A stretch of DNA of 64,000 bases from Hydractinia symbiolongicarpus (lineage: Eukaryota; Cnidaria; Hydrozoa; Anthoathecata; Hydractiniidae). The stretch spans positions 17,276,001 through 17,340,000 of the forward strand of contig NC_079888.1 of NCBI RefSeq assembly GCF_029227915.1, given 5' to 3'. Below, in pieces: positions 43,242 through 54,639 of the stretch. The notes below the pieces were generated by a model. The model searched no databases and had not been told where the DNA came from. It saw nothing but the letters and a program-made list of their open reading frames with translations. Within the stretch, counting starts at the first letter, position 1. The number at the start of each line of letters is the position of its first letter. The position numbers and the translations under genes were made by a program.

Positions 43242-46170
43242 TTCCAACATCACTTCTGCATTTGATTTATCAAAGTTTAATTTCAAGGACTTTCAAATCA
43301 TCCTTCTTACTGATCGCAATGCATCGTCACCCAGATTGAACCCAATACCTTACACTGTTTACAAGAATTGTCCTCAAATTGTGTCCTTTCTTTTCAACCT
43401 GTTCCAATCTTGTTTAAAGAATTCCTTCAGTGGAGGGTTGCTTCAGAAGTTTATATCCCTAAAAACAAGCCTGCATCTGCATCATCCATTAAGGATTTTC
43501 GGTCAATAGCTCTCCTCAATGTGGAAGGAAAACTTTTTTTTTTCAGTCTTGTGTCAAAGCGCCTAGAAAACCACATCATTCAAACCACTTTATTAACAAA
43601 TCCATTCAAAAAGGATGTATGGAAAAAGTTCCTGGTTGCTAGGAGCATATGTCTCTTGTCTGGGCTGCTCTGAGAAACGCCAAGTCTAGAAAAAATGCAC
43701 AATCTGCAATATGGCTTAATGTGGCTTAATGCGTATCCCACTATACCGCATAAACTCATTTTCATGGCCCTTCGCCGCTATGGTGTTTCAATGTCTTGGA
43801 TCAGGTATTTTTATTGGATGTACATTATCAATCATACTATTTTTGGCAGCTATAAATGTAATCATTTAATATGTGTGCGCCGAAGAAGAGTTAAAAAGTT
43901 GTGTTCCGCCTGGCGATTTGGACCATCCTCTGGTTAAGGCCTTTATGGATGACATTTTTTTAATGTCTTCAAGTGTCCCTCAAACTCAGAACTTGTAGGA
44001 TCGTTGTGTAACAGCCCTTCATTGGGCTGGAATGGGCTTTAGACCTTCAAAATCACGAAGGATTGTTATAGCTAATGAAGAAGTTTTAGATCAGTCTCCT
44101 TTTTGAGTCCTGCAAGAACCAATACCATCTATTCACGCAAACCCAGTTAAGTTTCTTGGCCAGAGGATAAATTCAACATTGCCAGATTTAGCTGTTGTCC
44201 AACTCATAGATTATTCTTCCCATAGAGGCAATCACAGTGTGGTTTTTGCATCATCTTCTAATTCCCCGAATACGATGGCCTTTTTTAATTTATGAAGTTC
44301 TGATATCTCGTATTGTTTGACTAAAACAAAAGTTTTCTTTCTTAATAAGGAAGTGGCTGAGACTCCATTACTCTATTTTTAACATAAGTTTGTATTCCGC
44401 TTTATCGCCATGCCCTCTACCTTTAAAAAGTCTATCCGCTGTACTAAAATCTAAGATTAGTGTTCATCTTTTCTTGCGAGATTCGGCTGATCCTCTAGTC
44501 TCAAATTCTCTTCCACATATAAAGGCTTGACACTGGAAGGTCAGACATTAAAATCAGCAGAGAGTCAACTGGAGTTTAAGAAAATACTTAATTTCCACCA
44601 GTTTGGTAGAGCAGGCCTGAGACTGGCAAGCCATAAGAGTGTCCCACCAATTGGTACCCATTCTTACCGCAAACTTGCATCAGATGTTGTGCAGAAAAAT
44701 CAGGAAGACATATATTATGTTTGAGCCGTTCAGCTTCATGTTCAAAGTAACTGGAGTAAGTGGTGCTCGTTTATTAAATACGATCTTTCTTGGAAGAACC
44801 CACTGTCTCTGCCGCAAAGTTTATCTTCGTTTTCCATCAGCGCAACCTTATGACACGCTTCCTCCTACAAATCTTGTCAAGTGGGGAATTCAAAAGGACA
44901 AAAGTTGCACCCTATGTAAAAAGCCTCTTGTAATGTGTCCCACATTTTAGGCGCTTGTAACTTAGCCCTTTCACAAGGTAGATTCACATACAGCCACGAT
45001 ACTGTTCTATGTGTGTTAGTGACAGCCATTCAGAACTTCTTATCCGATTGAGGGCCAGCAAAACCCTCTAGATATCACAAAATATCCTTTGTTCTAACTG
45101 GTTAACGTCTTCCCGCAAAAAAGCGTCCAAAAATTCAAGGAATCCTTCACCTGGCCTCTGATTGGAGATTATTGTCAGACTTATATTTAACCTTAATAGT
45201 ACCAACTTATCTTGCTGTAACTCAATTTCGTCCGGACATACTTTTAACTTGTGCCATGACCAAAACTGTAATTATCCTGGAATTAACTTGCCTGTGCGAA
45301 GAGAACATAGAGACTTGGCATGGAGTTAAGTTTGATAAATAATCGTCGCTTTGTTCCGTCATGAGATTAAACAATTGGTCTGTGCATTTCTTTGCTGTTG
45401 AGTAGGTGCTATGGGATTATGTTCCGAAACAGTTAGAATCTGCCTCCGTCGCCTCAGCTTTTCTAACACGTCTGTGCGTTCTACTCTGAAATCTCTTACT
45501 GAGTCATCTCTGTGATCGTTGTTTTACATCTGGCTATCTCGAGATTCTTTGTCTTGGATTCATCCTGGTAGGGATACCAACTGTTCGTCCCCGTCACAAG
45601 CAACTTTGACCACTACCTTAAAGGACAAGAATCTCCAGGGCGTAACAAAGAGCTCCACTACCTTGCCTGCACAAGAATCACTAGGCAGCACCAGCAGTTT
45701 GCTAAATTTAGGCAACACATGTTACATCAATTCCATTTTGCAATGTTTTTATGTGTTACCAGTAGTCACCACAGCCATCTCTGCAAATGATTCCAATATG
45801 TCGATAGGTAGAAGTTTTGTAAGTATTCTACGCAAATTATCCTCCTCCAAATTTCCAGTGAACCCTTCTTTATTTTCAAATGCATTAAAGTCCATGTTTC
45901 TAATGTAAGGGACACTGCTTTTAATCCGTTCCGTTAGCAAGATGCTCTAGAGATTGAGTATCTCATACCAGAGTTGCCCTTAGCCTTTCCTTTCTTTGGT
46001 AGATTATTCAACACTCGTGTAAAAATCTGCACTACTTGCAACGCTTGCAATAATATTTTCACCTCAAGTTAGTCCATTTCTTCAACTGCCCTTGACATCG
46101 TCTGTACAATCTTCAGTAGATAACTTTTGGAGAGCAAAGAATTGTCAGGTGCTATGTCAAAAATATGTTG
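43150..46170 (+). pseudogene. LINE with RT, restriction-like endonuclease and USP domain (RT-RLE-USP), decayed
   Basis: In order: pre-RT (RPRLRLFIDCLM); RT fingers (EVYIPKNKPASASSIKDFRS, IALLNVEGKLFF, NAYPTIPHKLIFMALRRYGV); palm FMDD at 43942-43953 followed by IFLMSSSVPQTQNL and GMGFRPSKSR; a CCHC knuckle near 44910-44970 (CTLC...HILGAC) followed by NLALSQGRFTYSHDTVL; then RLE with RPD (45229-45237), VIILELTCLCEENIE, and IWLSRDSLSW. Without a break the ORF 45519-45908 continues from WLSRDSLSW through a Ser/Thr-rich linker into the USP Cys box LLNLGNTCYINSILQCF (about 45699-45750). USP residues go on to about 46140 in shifted frames (KICTTCNACNN, LESKELSG). The His box and 3'UTR are absent. 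Many stops and shifts. Confidence 0.8.
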
Positions 46171-47650
46171 GTAATAACTTTATAGAATTCTTTTGCATTT
46201 TCAGGGTCGCCACCACTTCCACGAAAATCTGCCAATTTTTTTTCAAGTGTCGTCAGTGACTTTTTCGTTAATCTCTTTTAATAAAATACGGTTGCGCATT
46301 AGTTTTAATGAAATGTTGCAAAACAAACAGTTGTGACGCACTAAACACAAATTTTAAAGTATGCATATTTTTAAGAAAGTTGTTAAAAATAAACATAGTT
46401 TTTATCTATGCTTTTTGTATATCTGCGTACTAAAAACCCATGCTTGAACTACAGCAACTTAAAATCGCAAAAAAATGTTCTGTAAAAATTAATTTATTTT
46501 AATTATCATTTAGCAACTGCCCAGACCTAAAATAATATGCACCAGTTATACCATGCGTTGCACACAGAATTTTGTAGTTGCTGTACGTAACTACACAAAA
46601 TATGACTCATTGTATTTGACTTGTTGCAGCATTTTTATTTGTGGTCAAGACCTTTCAAGGCAGACTCTCAAGTCTCTTTGTGTTTTTCTTTCATATTTTT
46701 AATTTGCAGTAATCGTTCTTTACCTTACAAATGCTAAACAGTATTGTGTTTTCTTCATGTCTTGATTTAGAACATTGCCTACTTGATATGTCATTTTGAA
46801 ACTATTTCCTCCAGGTCCTCCATCAATTTTAACATGGACCTTATTTTCTGGAATTACACTGTTTCACAAGTAAATTTTGGCCTACACCTTTTTAAATTGA
46901 TACAGAATGTGGCCAACTACATTATACAGGGCCTAGGTATAACCCTGTTTCCAGCTGATAATTTAGTGAGACAAGCCAGCTCAACTCTTAGTCCTTGGCC
47001 TACCATATGTTATTAATTTCTTTTATGCAAAATGTAATATTGTTAAAACTAGTCGATAAGGCCCATGGAAAAATCCAATTAGGTAGAAGAATAATGGGAA
47101 AATGGGTTGTGTTAGGTGTTTTGCTGACGTCAGCACTGCATGAACAAAAGGCAAAATTCGTTTATCTGTTTCCTGTTGCATGCAGAGCTTAAAACGCGGA
47201 TAAGAAAAATGTATAGTATCATGTGCTATTGACGAACTGTTAAGAATATATAAAGTCTTAAAAATTTTGCTGACATCTGCAAAGTCCCTGCCACAATTAA
47301 ATTTTTTTTTTCGTTGTCTTCGTTGCATTGATCTTGAAACGCTGATCGAAAAATGTATAAGTTCGTGTACTTGTGAGGAATTGTTACAGAAATATTGTGG
47401 TTCAATAATTTTTGATGATGTCATAAACCTGTTTATTCCACAGCGAATTTGGGGAATCAGGTTAGGGATAATTACCAAGTTTGGTCCCAAGTGGTTCCTA
47501 GTTACCCACGCGATGAAACATGAATAACGTCACAACCTTGTTTCCAAGTTTTTGGCCTCAAGTGTTTATGCATTAGTTGATTTGTCAAAACATCACGCGA
47601 TCACGTACAAAAAATAAGTAACTCGTAGTTTTATTGCATAAAAGAAATTA
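46171..47650. other. No gene recognised
   Basis: AT-rich sequence after the USP homology ends. Short ORFs here carry no recognisable domain. Confidence 0.5.
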
Positions 47651-47690
47651 TCAGGTTGTTTATTATCTGGCTAGATAATAAACAACCTGA
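47651..47690. repeat. Perfect 18-bp-arm hairpin
   Basis: TCAGGTTGTTTATTATCT (47651-47668), loop GGCT, then the exact reverse complement AGATAATAAACAACCTGA (47673-47690). Perfect arms of this length are unlikely by chance and suggest a recent fold-back or an RNA/cruciform structure. Confidence 0.85.
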
Positions 47691-47744
47691 AAAATGATCT
47701 ATCTTGGAGAACAATTCTTTCACTGCCACAATGTCTAACTTCCT

Positions 47745-47880
47745 TTTGTATAGGGGCAATCTACGACACCCTTCCCTCTCCAACCAATCTTGTGAGATGG
47801 GGAATTGAGAAAGAGAAAAGTTGCATTCTGTGCAAAAACCCTCCTCAAATGTCTCTCACATATTGGGTAGGACCTACTTT
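47745..47880 (+). repeat. LINE fragment (zinc-knuckle region)
   Basis: The plus strand reads YDTLPSPTNLVRWGIEKEKS then CILCKNPPQMSLTY, matching YDTLPPTNLVKWGIQKDKSC at 44850-44925 of the RT-RLE-USP LINE. Flanks are unrelated. Confidence 0.65.
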
Positions 47881-48019
47881 TATTTCCATTGAATCCAATA
47901 ACACTTTTCATGAGAGTTGTACCACATGGTTTACGATAACGAATCCGTGTGTGACTTGAAAATTCAACATAGGAACAATTTTTGGATATCATTTTGCCTG
48001 AAAATAAAAATAATTATCA

Positions 48020-48260
48020 ACATCATCATTCATCATTCCCGGCTTAACGTCCGTTTTCCATGCTAGCATGGGTTGGACGGGGTATATTAATGAGCTTATT
48101 CCAATCTGATCTAGACTGTGTTAGATCTAAACTCAACTTCCTCTCTATCAAGTCTGTCTTTATAACCTCCTGCCAAGTCTTTCTTGGTCTGCAACTGGGC
48201 TTTGCCCCAGGAATTCTCCAGTCTCTACACTTTCTTACCCAATTATCCCCCTGTGAATTA
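48020..48260 (-). repeat. Different LINE, ORF2 C-terminal end
   Basis: The minus strand reads NWVRKCRDWRIPGAK, RPRKTWQEVIKTDLIERKLS, LDLTQSRSDWNKLI and PRPTHASMENGR, ending at a stop. The RPRKTW...DL...W pattern is the common C-terminus of many APE-type LINE ORF2s. The palindrome CCATGCTAGCATGG at 48058-48071 is part of it. Confidence 0.65.
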
Positions 48261-48269
48261 AACTTCTTA

Positions 48270-51020
48270 ATTTAATTAATGTCCAGATAAAGATAATCAC
48301 TGGAAACTTCTTTTTTGTAGAAATTTTGCAGGAATAAACTTTCAACAATTTGAGTTCTATGTAACAGGGAATTTCTCGATAAATTGGAAGATACGTTCTG
48401 ATTGAATAAAACCATTTAGAATGGACACTATCTTGTGCACAACAACCAATGACGACTCTGTTGCAGAGTCAGATAAAAACTGTGCAGTTTGCAATAGCAA
48501 AATAACACGTAAAACCAAAACCAATATTGCAACACCACCCTGTGTTTGCTCCTCCTCCTCAACAGGAATTTGGAAATCTTTAATTGGATTATCATTTGGA
48601 TCACCCCAAACTTCTGGTTCATTTTCCTACAGAAACATAAATCATAAATTAAACTGATAATGTAACACATAAGACACGACAAGAATACAACAAGGTGCAA
48701 GTAGGTTCGCTGACTAGACAATTTCACAGAGACACAAAATTTTACGTATAGTAAAGTAAAAAAGGAAAAAGAGGATTTTTTGGAATCCTACTGGCTATGT
48801 CTAATTTTGTAAAGCTCTTTCCCCCGCTAGTTTATTTCTTGTGAAGTAGTGCATATTATTTTATGTTGTTTTTACAAATCAAAGTTACTTCTGCTTGAAT
48901 AATATATCTAAAATGGATATTTATCAACATAGATAGCTAGATTTGATTTCTTGTACCTGATAATCATTAATGTTATCACTGTCATCAAAATGATCTAATC
49001 TTCTGCATCAAATTCAAGACCTTCAACTTCACCCGTGTCTAAAATATAAATAGAAAAATTAAGTATTTTTCCTAATTGGCAACCACAGATTTTTTAGATA
49101 AGTTAGTAGAGCCTTTTCAATTATATTTTTATTTTAACAAAAAACTGCCAATGTGAAATGTCATGTGCCTAATTTACATCAGCACACTTGTGTTAAAATT
49201 TTGGCAATTTATTTTTTGTTTTGTCATCACATTTGCACCCATACACGAACGGCCATGAGCAAAACTTACGTAAGTTCATGTTCAATTTAAAGAAAAATCA
49301 CATCATTAAAAATTTGTCATGTGAAACCAAGAATCTTTGGTAAGACGTTGGTATTTGCGTCGTCAATTGCAGTACGCTATAAGTCTTTAAAATTTACACC
49401 CCAGGCATTTTTTAACAACTAGCTAACTAATTTTTCTGGAAAGAGGAGGTTGTTAGGGTCTGGCATTTGCGGAAAAAGTTTGCAATACGTCACGAAAGTT
49501 ATTCGACTTTGTTTGGCCTGTTAGTACAAATCAATTTACCTAGCTAACTAGCTATGAAGCATGTCAAGGAAAGGTCTTGCTGACAGTGAATTAACTTAGT
49601 AGAACAACAGATCACTTTCTCCTTCTGACCTCTCACCAGTGCTACAATTTGCATTAATTTCTTCATTATCTCAACTCATTTCCTTCACGTCATTATGCTT
49701 TTTCTGCAATAAAACTTCGGTGGTCTTTTTGAAACAATATCTTGGTTTTCTTTTAGTTTTGATGCAATTTCCTGTTTTAAGTAATAATTCGTTTTTAAAA
49801 CCCTTTGACCACAAAATCTGCACAGCTTCTCCCGCCATGATTTTCAGATTTTTATTTCTTTGAGGAATATTTTATATATTTCCATGACTGGCATGTTTAA
49901 ATAAATGGAACATTAGATGCTTTTTAACGGGGATAGAATTTTTTTTATATTTTTAAACTTTGGTTTACTCAATCATGCAAGTCTTTTTAGGTAATTGATA
50001 AATAATTATATTAAGTGATCAAAGCACATTTTATCATAAAATGTAGCATAAGCAGACAATGGGATAAATTTTATGGATTTTTTTTTCCCCACAAGCAAAA
50101 CATTATCGCCCATTCTTCCGGCCTATGAATTTGGCTAATTCTCTTCTCCATCTGCAGCAAATATATTTTCTAGCAAAAAATTTCTCATTAGCTACCTTAT
50201 ATCTCAAAACAATTATATAATATTCAAAAATCAAAGAATGGCTACAGAAATTTGTACAAGTGAGTTTTCTAATTTGTTTTTTTCTTAGATTAACCCATAT
50301 TTTTGCACTTTTTTCTCATATTGCTGATGTAAATACTTTTAGATCTTCACCTACACAAGATCTTTCTGTTGATGAAACTGATTTCGTTTCCTACGAGTAA
50401 TAACACCACAAACATGTTCAGGTAAGAACACAACAGTAAAAGTGCCTTTATCAGCAAGTTGGCGACTTTTTAAATATATAACTTCTTTAATTTCTTTCAC
50501 ATGCTAAGGCGGCTTGCATGTAGTCACTTGGTCTGGAAGATTATTCCACACTTTTGCAGCTCTAAATGGTAAGGCTTTTTTGCCAAATTCCGTGTTTTTT
50601 TAAAGCTTCTCTTGTTTGATGATTATGACAGTTTTTAGCCAAAAGGAGTTTTTTGGAACATATACAATCAGCGTTAAAAAATAGCTACATAAGAACTGCT
50701 CACAACACAGCCTAACAGGTCGCACTACAAAGAAGGTAATTTGCAGAATATACTTTGAAACACGATAGACTCTGTGGTACCTCTGACTCCATATTATGTA
50801 AAAAAACAAAGAGTGCCTGGGGTTGATGTTGATCAATGGTCTTTATAAGAAAAACGAAACAAAAGGATATAATCGTAACAACGCCGTTAGTAAAAGATAT
50901 TTAAGTGTAAAAAATGTACTTTCGGAAGTCATTTCTCGTGGCCAATACGGTCAACATTCACAGACAACAGGGTAGTTACTGCCTTCCCATGAAACATTAA
51001 GTTTTAAGGGTTCCCATCCC
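48270..51020. other. No gene recognised
   Basis: AT-rich. The ORFs at 48421-48657, 49639-49863 and 50600-50836 have no recognisable domain or splice context. Confidence 0.5.
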
Positions 51021-51029
51021 ACCCAACCA

Positions 51030-52012
51030 ATGACAACTTATCGTTCAATAACAACTACTACTTAGTTGCAACTATCAACCATTCTGGTATATTAAAAGCC
51101 AAGCATTACTGGGCATTTATCAAAAACCAGCAAAACACCTGGCTTAAGTGGGACGACTGCTCTATTTCCGAGGTGTGTTCTTCCCACCGTAACAATTCCT
51201 TAGCTTTAATACTTTTTTTGCTAGAAGGTAGCTTGTTTCTCTCCACGAATTAAATGGGGGAGTAAATCTTTCCCTAGCGGATTCTATTTACCCCAGTTGA
51301 ACCTTGTTCGGTCAGCTTTACCAAAATCTTGGAGTTTGCTCACTTCTCTCTCGTTCTTGGGAACCTGTAAGAAGCATAGCAAAGGGGCTTGACAATTTGG
51401 TGTGTCTTTCGGGCTGACGATCCCACTTATTACCCCAGTTCAGTAGGGAGGCATAATTTGCTCGCTTTGTCTACAGGATAGAAGAAGCTTTGCAAGGGGG
51501 TTACATTTTCTTATCTGGTCTTTGTGGTGTTACGCCCACGTATATTACCCCAGTTATGACAGGCTGGTACTGTCATTAGGCAGGTCCACAGCAACAATTA
51601 TCTGTGTAAGGCTGAGTGTTGGAGCTCCATAACACATGTGGAAAGCTACAGCCAGGGTCACAAGTCCTGGCGCGCAGATAGTTGTTTGCTTCTTAAACAC
51701 ATTCTCTAAAGAATAATTTTAAATTTATCCGTTTAAGGATATTCACGTTATGATAAGTTTTATTTATCTCATTTGTACCTATTCAATTCATTTTGAATTG
51801 CTTTAATATTTATTTTTTAGTGTTGTGTTCTGTCGCTGTTGTATTTTTCTGCCTTTTACGGTCAATGTTTTTAGGAAATCCTTGCAAAAAGGGGGATTTT
51901 GCTTTTTTGAAAAATCTCTAGAGGGTTGCAACCTCTAACTATAGTAGAACCAGCTGTCATTAGACAAGAAATATCATTACAGCTAGCTGTTTTGTCACCT
52001 CATCATCAATCA
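51030..52012 (+). mobile_element. LINE 3' part, USP-LINE subfamily 2 (USP His box plus 3'UTR)
   Basis: 51030-51240 reads NLSFNNNYYLVATINHSGIL, KAKHYWAFIKNQ (His-box region, usual GHYW), TWLKWDDCSISEVCSSH and ALILFLLE, the end of a USP domain. The 3'UTR follows: GGGGGAG at 51255, two CCCCAGTT blocks with CAAGGGGGTT-type blocks, CTACAGCCAGGGTCACAAG, then ATCCTTGCAAAAAGGGGGAT and CATTAGACAAGAAATATCAT to CAGCTAGCTGTTTTGTCACC near 52000. It aligns along its length with the minus-strand copy at 24836-25545. Confidence 0.7.
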
Positions 52013-52079
52013 TTAAGTAGCATTATTGGGTTGCGATCTCCTCTCTCCGTCCTTTGATCTACCATTTTGGGACACCACC

Positions 52080-52690
52080 CCTGTTAGGAAAGGCTTGTAC
52101 TCTCCTGTGGCTGGCCCACCACAACTATTTGTGTAAGGCTGAGTGTTAGGTACCCGTAACACATGTTGAAAGCTACAGCCAGATTCACCGAGTCCTGGTA
52201 CATTGGTACATATGTACACGATATTAAAAAAGAATGTACCATGTACTTTAATTTGTTTTAAATGATTTTTGAAGAGTTGGTCAAAGTACAGTTTGGACCG
52301 TGGGTTATGTTGTGCCATACCATGCAAAATTGATTTTTGACCAATACAAAATCGGTTATGGAATTTTAACCATGCAAGGAAAGGAATCCAAAACTTTCTG
52401 TGATAAGCCAAGATTTGAGATGTGGAACAAATCGCTCCAAATGTCAGGTCGGGCAGGTACAAGTGTCCGCTTAGGGAATCACAAATGCCTCCATCTTCTT
52501 TGGTGGCACCGCATATCATGCCAGCGTAATTCTTCCTGGTCGTGTTGGTATCTCCTGAGCAATGCCTGTCATCCTTTGGTGGGTTTGAAAACATACCAAC
52601 TTGTGGGAATTCTCTATTAAATATGGCGAGGTTCAGCATTGTATCATAGGAAAGGTATAATGAGTTCACATCCCGACTAACATAGATCAT
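52080..52690 (-). pseudogene. Gag-pol retrotransposon remnant plus LINE 3'UTR piece
   Basis: The minus ORF starts near 52690 with YVSRDVNSLYLSYDTMLNLA and NREFPQVGMF, resembling the region just after the aspartic protease of cnidarian RT elements, followed by GICDSLSGHLYLPDL. From about 52200 down the sequence is a LINE subfamily-2 3'UTR fragment in antisense (CTACAGCCAGATTCACCGAG on the plus strand). No RT motifs are visible. The family assignment is weak. Confidence 0.35.
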
Positions 52691-52699
52691 GGTATTGCA

Positions 52700-53740
52700 G
52701 GAGACTGACTGTCCCGTCGGAGAACTCCCAATGATGAACTCCCAAAAATTGACTCTATTTTGGAAAAGAATTGACTCCGCTCAATTGACACCAACTGTTT
52801 CAAAGAAATCATCCAAGTCACAAGCAACTTCGACCACTAGCTTTAAGGACACGAATCCCCAGGGCAAAACAAAGAGCTCCACTACCTTGCCTGCACAAGA
52901 ATCACTAAGCAGCAACAGCGGTTTGCTAAATTTGGGCAACACATGTTACATCAATTCCATTTTGCAATGTTTTTATGTGTTACCCGCGTAGGTAGAAGTT
53001 TTGTAAGTATTCTACGCAAACTATCCTCCTCCAAGGTTCCGGTGAACCCTTCATTTCTAAATGCATTGAAAGGCCATGTTTCTAATGCAAGGGGCGCTGC
53101 TTTTAATCCATTCTCTCAGCAAGATGCCCTAGAGATTCTTGAGTATCTCATACCAGAGTTTTCTTGAGCCTTTCCTTTCTTTGGTAGATTATTCAACACT
53201 TGTGTGAAAATCTGCACTACTTGCAACGGATGCAATAATATAAGCACCTCTGAGCAAGTAAGTCCATTTGTTCAACTGCCCTTGACATCGACTGTATAAT
53301 CTTCAGTAGACAAATTTTTGGAGAGCGAAGAATTGTCAGGCGTTAACTCGTACTTCTGTCACTACTGCAATAGTTACCAAACTGCACCAGTTGAAAAAGA
53401 GGTCGCAGAGTGCAGGTCAATTTTGATTCTGCAATTAAAGCGCTTTGCTTATAACAAAGGTCTTGTGTCTAAGGTTTGTTCTCCTGTGACATCTTACCCG
53501 GGCACCGTTTCTATACCTATCACTGTAGAAAGTGAAGTCTCTTATGGCAAGCACTACAACTTAAGGGCTGTAATTAACCACTCTGGAAATTTGAACAATG
53601 GCCATTACACTACTGTTGCTTATAACCAAGTGCATGGTAAGTGGCTTCATTGAAGGACAGAGCAGTGGTCCCTTGCAAACAAAGCATGCTAAATGGTGTA
53701 CAACCTTACATCCTGTTCCTTGAAGAGCTTAGGTAAATTG
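52700..53740 (+). pseudogene. Ubiquitin-specific protease (USP) domain of the LINE
   Basis: All USP landmarks appear in order: a Ser/Thr linker; Cys box LLNLGNTCYINSILQCF with Cys at 52944-52946; GRSFVSILRKL; FNPFSQQDALEILEYLIPE (QQDA block); zinc pairs CTTCNGC and YFCHYC; ILILQLKRFAYNKG; YPGTVSIPI; YNLRAVINHSGNLNNGHYTT with His at 53603-53605; and a C-terminal ...KWLH, then PYILFLEELR in a shifted frame. At least three frame changes and one stop break it. The span of about 330 residues fits a normal USP core. It would remove ubiquitin; its role for a LINE is unknown. Confidence 0.8.
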
Positions 53741-54190
53741 CAGTCAGCACCACAACTTCCTGTTTATGTCAGCAAGGGGGTTTGACTATTCATATTTTTT
53801 TATTTTTTTTGTAGTCTTGTCTTTTGAGAGTGACGACTCCACTTCTTACCCCAGTCACACAAGATTGTACAGAGTAGGACAGATGAAAGGGTATGGATGA
53901 AAGAAAGTCTAGTTCCTGCTGAAGACTGTTTGCAGACCTCTTTTGAGGTGACTGAGCTAGACATTTTGGGTACCTTGGTTCAGGAATATGAGTCGAAACC
54001 CTTGTACCCTTTACAGAAGTCCTGTCCTACTCTCTCTGTCTGTTTGTTTGTTCAATTTTTGTGCCAATTAACTCCTTAGAAAAAGGAAGAATTGTGTTCC
54101 TTTATATGAGCATATTCTTTAGAGGAGCAAAACCTGTAGAATTTAAATTTTGAGACCTAACTGGTCGAGTTTATCATTGTGCGTGCACGT
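52700..54190 (+). mobile_element. LINE 3' half, USP-LINE subfamily 1 (complete USP region plus 3'UTR)
   Basis: The USP domain (52700-53740) is followed by the 3'UTR: CAGCAAGGGGGTTTGACT near 53770, GAGAGTGACGACTCCACTT, ACCCCAGTCA, a GAAAGTCTAGTTCCTGCTG block, TTTTGAGGTGACTGAGCTAG, GAGTCGAAACCC and AACTGGTCGAGTTTATCATT near 54175. It diverges from the other copies by more than they do from each other, so it looks older. The RT and RLE upstream are missing; instead a retrotransposon remnant abuts at about 52690. Confidence 0.75.
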
Positions 54191-54419
54191 TGTAACTTTT
54201 ATTCTTTTCATTGCATTTCCCTAAGTTATTAATCATCTTTTGAAGAAAGTTCTATGAATAACAATTGCGTTATTAGTTTGTCCTTTCATCATAGATTTTT
54301 GACGCAGCATTATGAATGTATCGTTTTCCAACGTAGGAGACCTATGCTTCGAAATTTCAATCTCTATTTGTTCATTGTTCACTTTTCTCCACTGTAAAAT
54401 TCTACCATCAAAGACGATG

Positions 54420-54560
54420 GCGACAACAGTGACGATGGTCATATCAGAACAAGCAGCGAAAGTATTGTGTTGGAAAGTTTGGAAGATAAGTCCCATGTTT
54501 GTAACGTTTGCAAACGACGTTTCCCTAAAAGTTGCCAAATGCAGTTGTTGGATACACAAT
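54420..54560 (+). pseudogene. C2H2 zinc-finger remnant
   Basis: The plus strand reads DDGDNSDDGHIRTSSE, LESLEDKSHVCNVCKRRFPK then CQMQLLDTQ and a stop. The CNVCKRRF core resembles the finger remnant at about 9490 (CKICKRPF). No intact His pair. Confidence 0.3.
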
Positions 54561-54623
54561 AGACCTAACAGGTTGAGTTCATCATTGCGGTGGCTTGCCA
54601 CCTCTTTGTAAATTATTTTCTTT
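54561..54623 (+). repeat. LINE 3' terminus, 63 bp
   Basis: GACCTAACAGGTTGAGTTCA, TCATTGCGGTGGCTTGCCAC and CTCTTTGTAAATTATTTTCTT match the ends of the copies at 40602-40985 and 56229-57150 almost exactly, and stop at the same final base. A very short 5'-truncated insertion. Confidence 0.75.
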
Positions 54624-54639
54624 CTTGGGAAGGTGTAAA

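Noticed and set aside
47023-47490. 155-codon minus-strand ORF
   Set aside because: Composition looks random, no motif, no splice context; not annotated as a gene.
52300-52620. 106-codon plus-strand ORF
   Set aside because: Antisense of the gag-pol-like remnant; no domain.
54233-54601. 122-codon minus-strand ORF
   Set aside because: It overlaps the plus-strand zinc-finger remnant and the LINE 3' terminus and has no recognisable domain.
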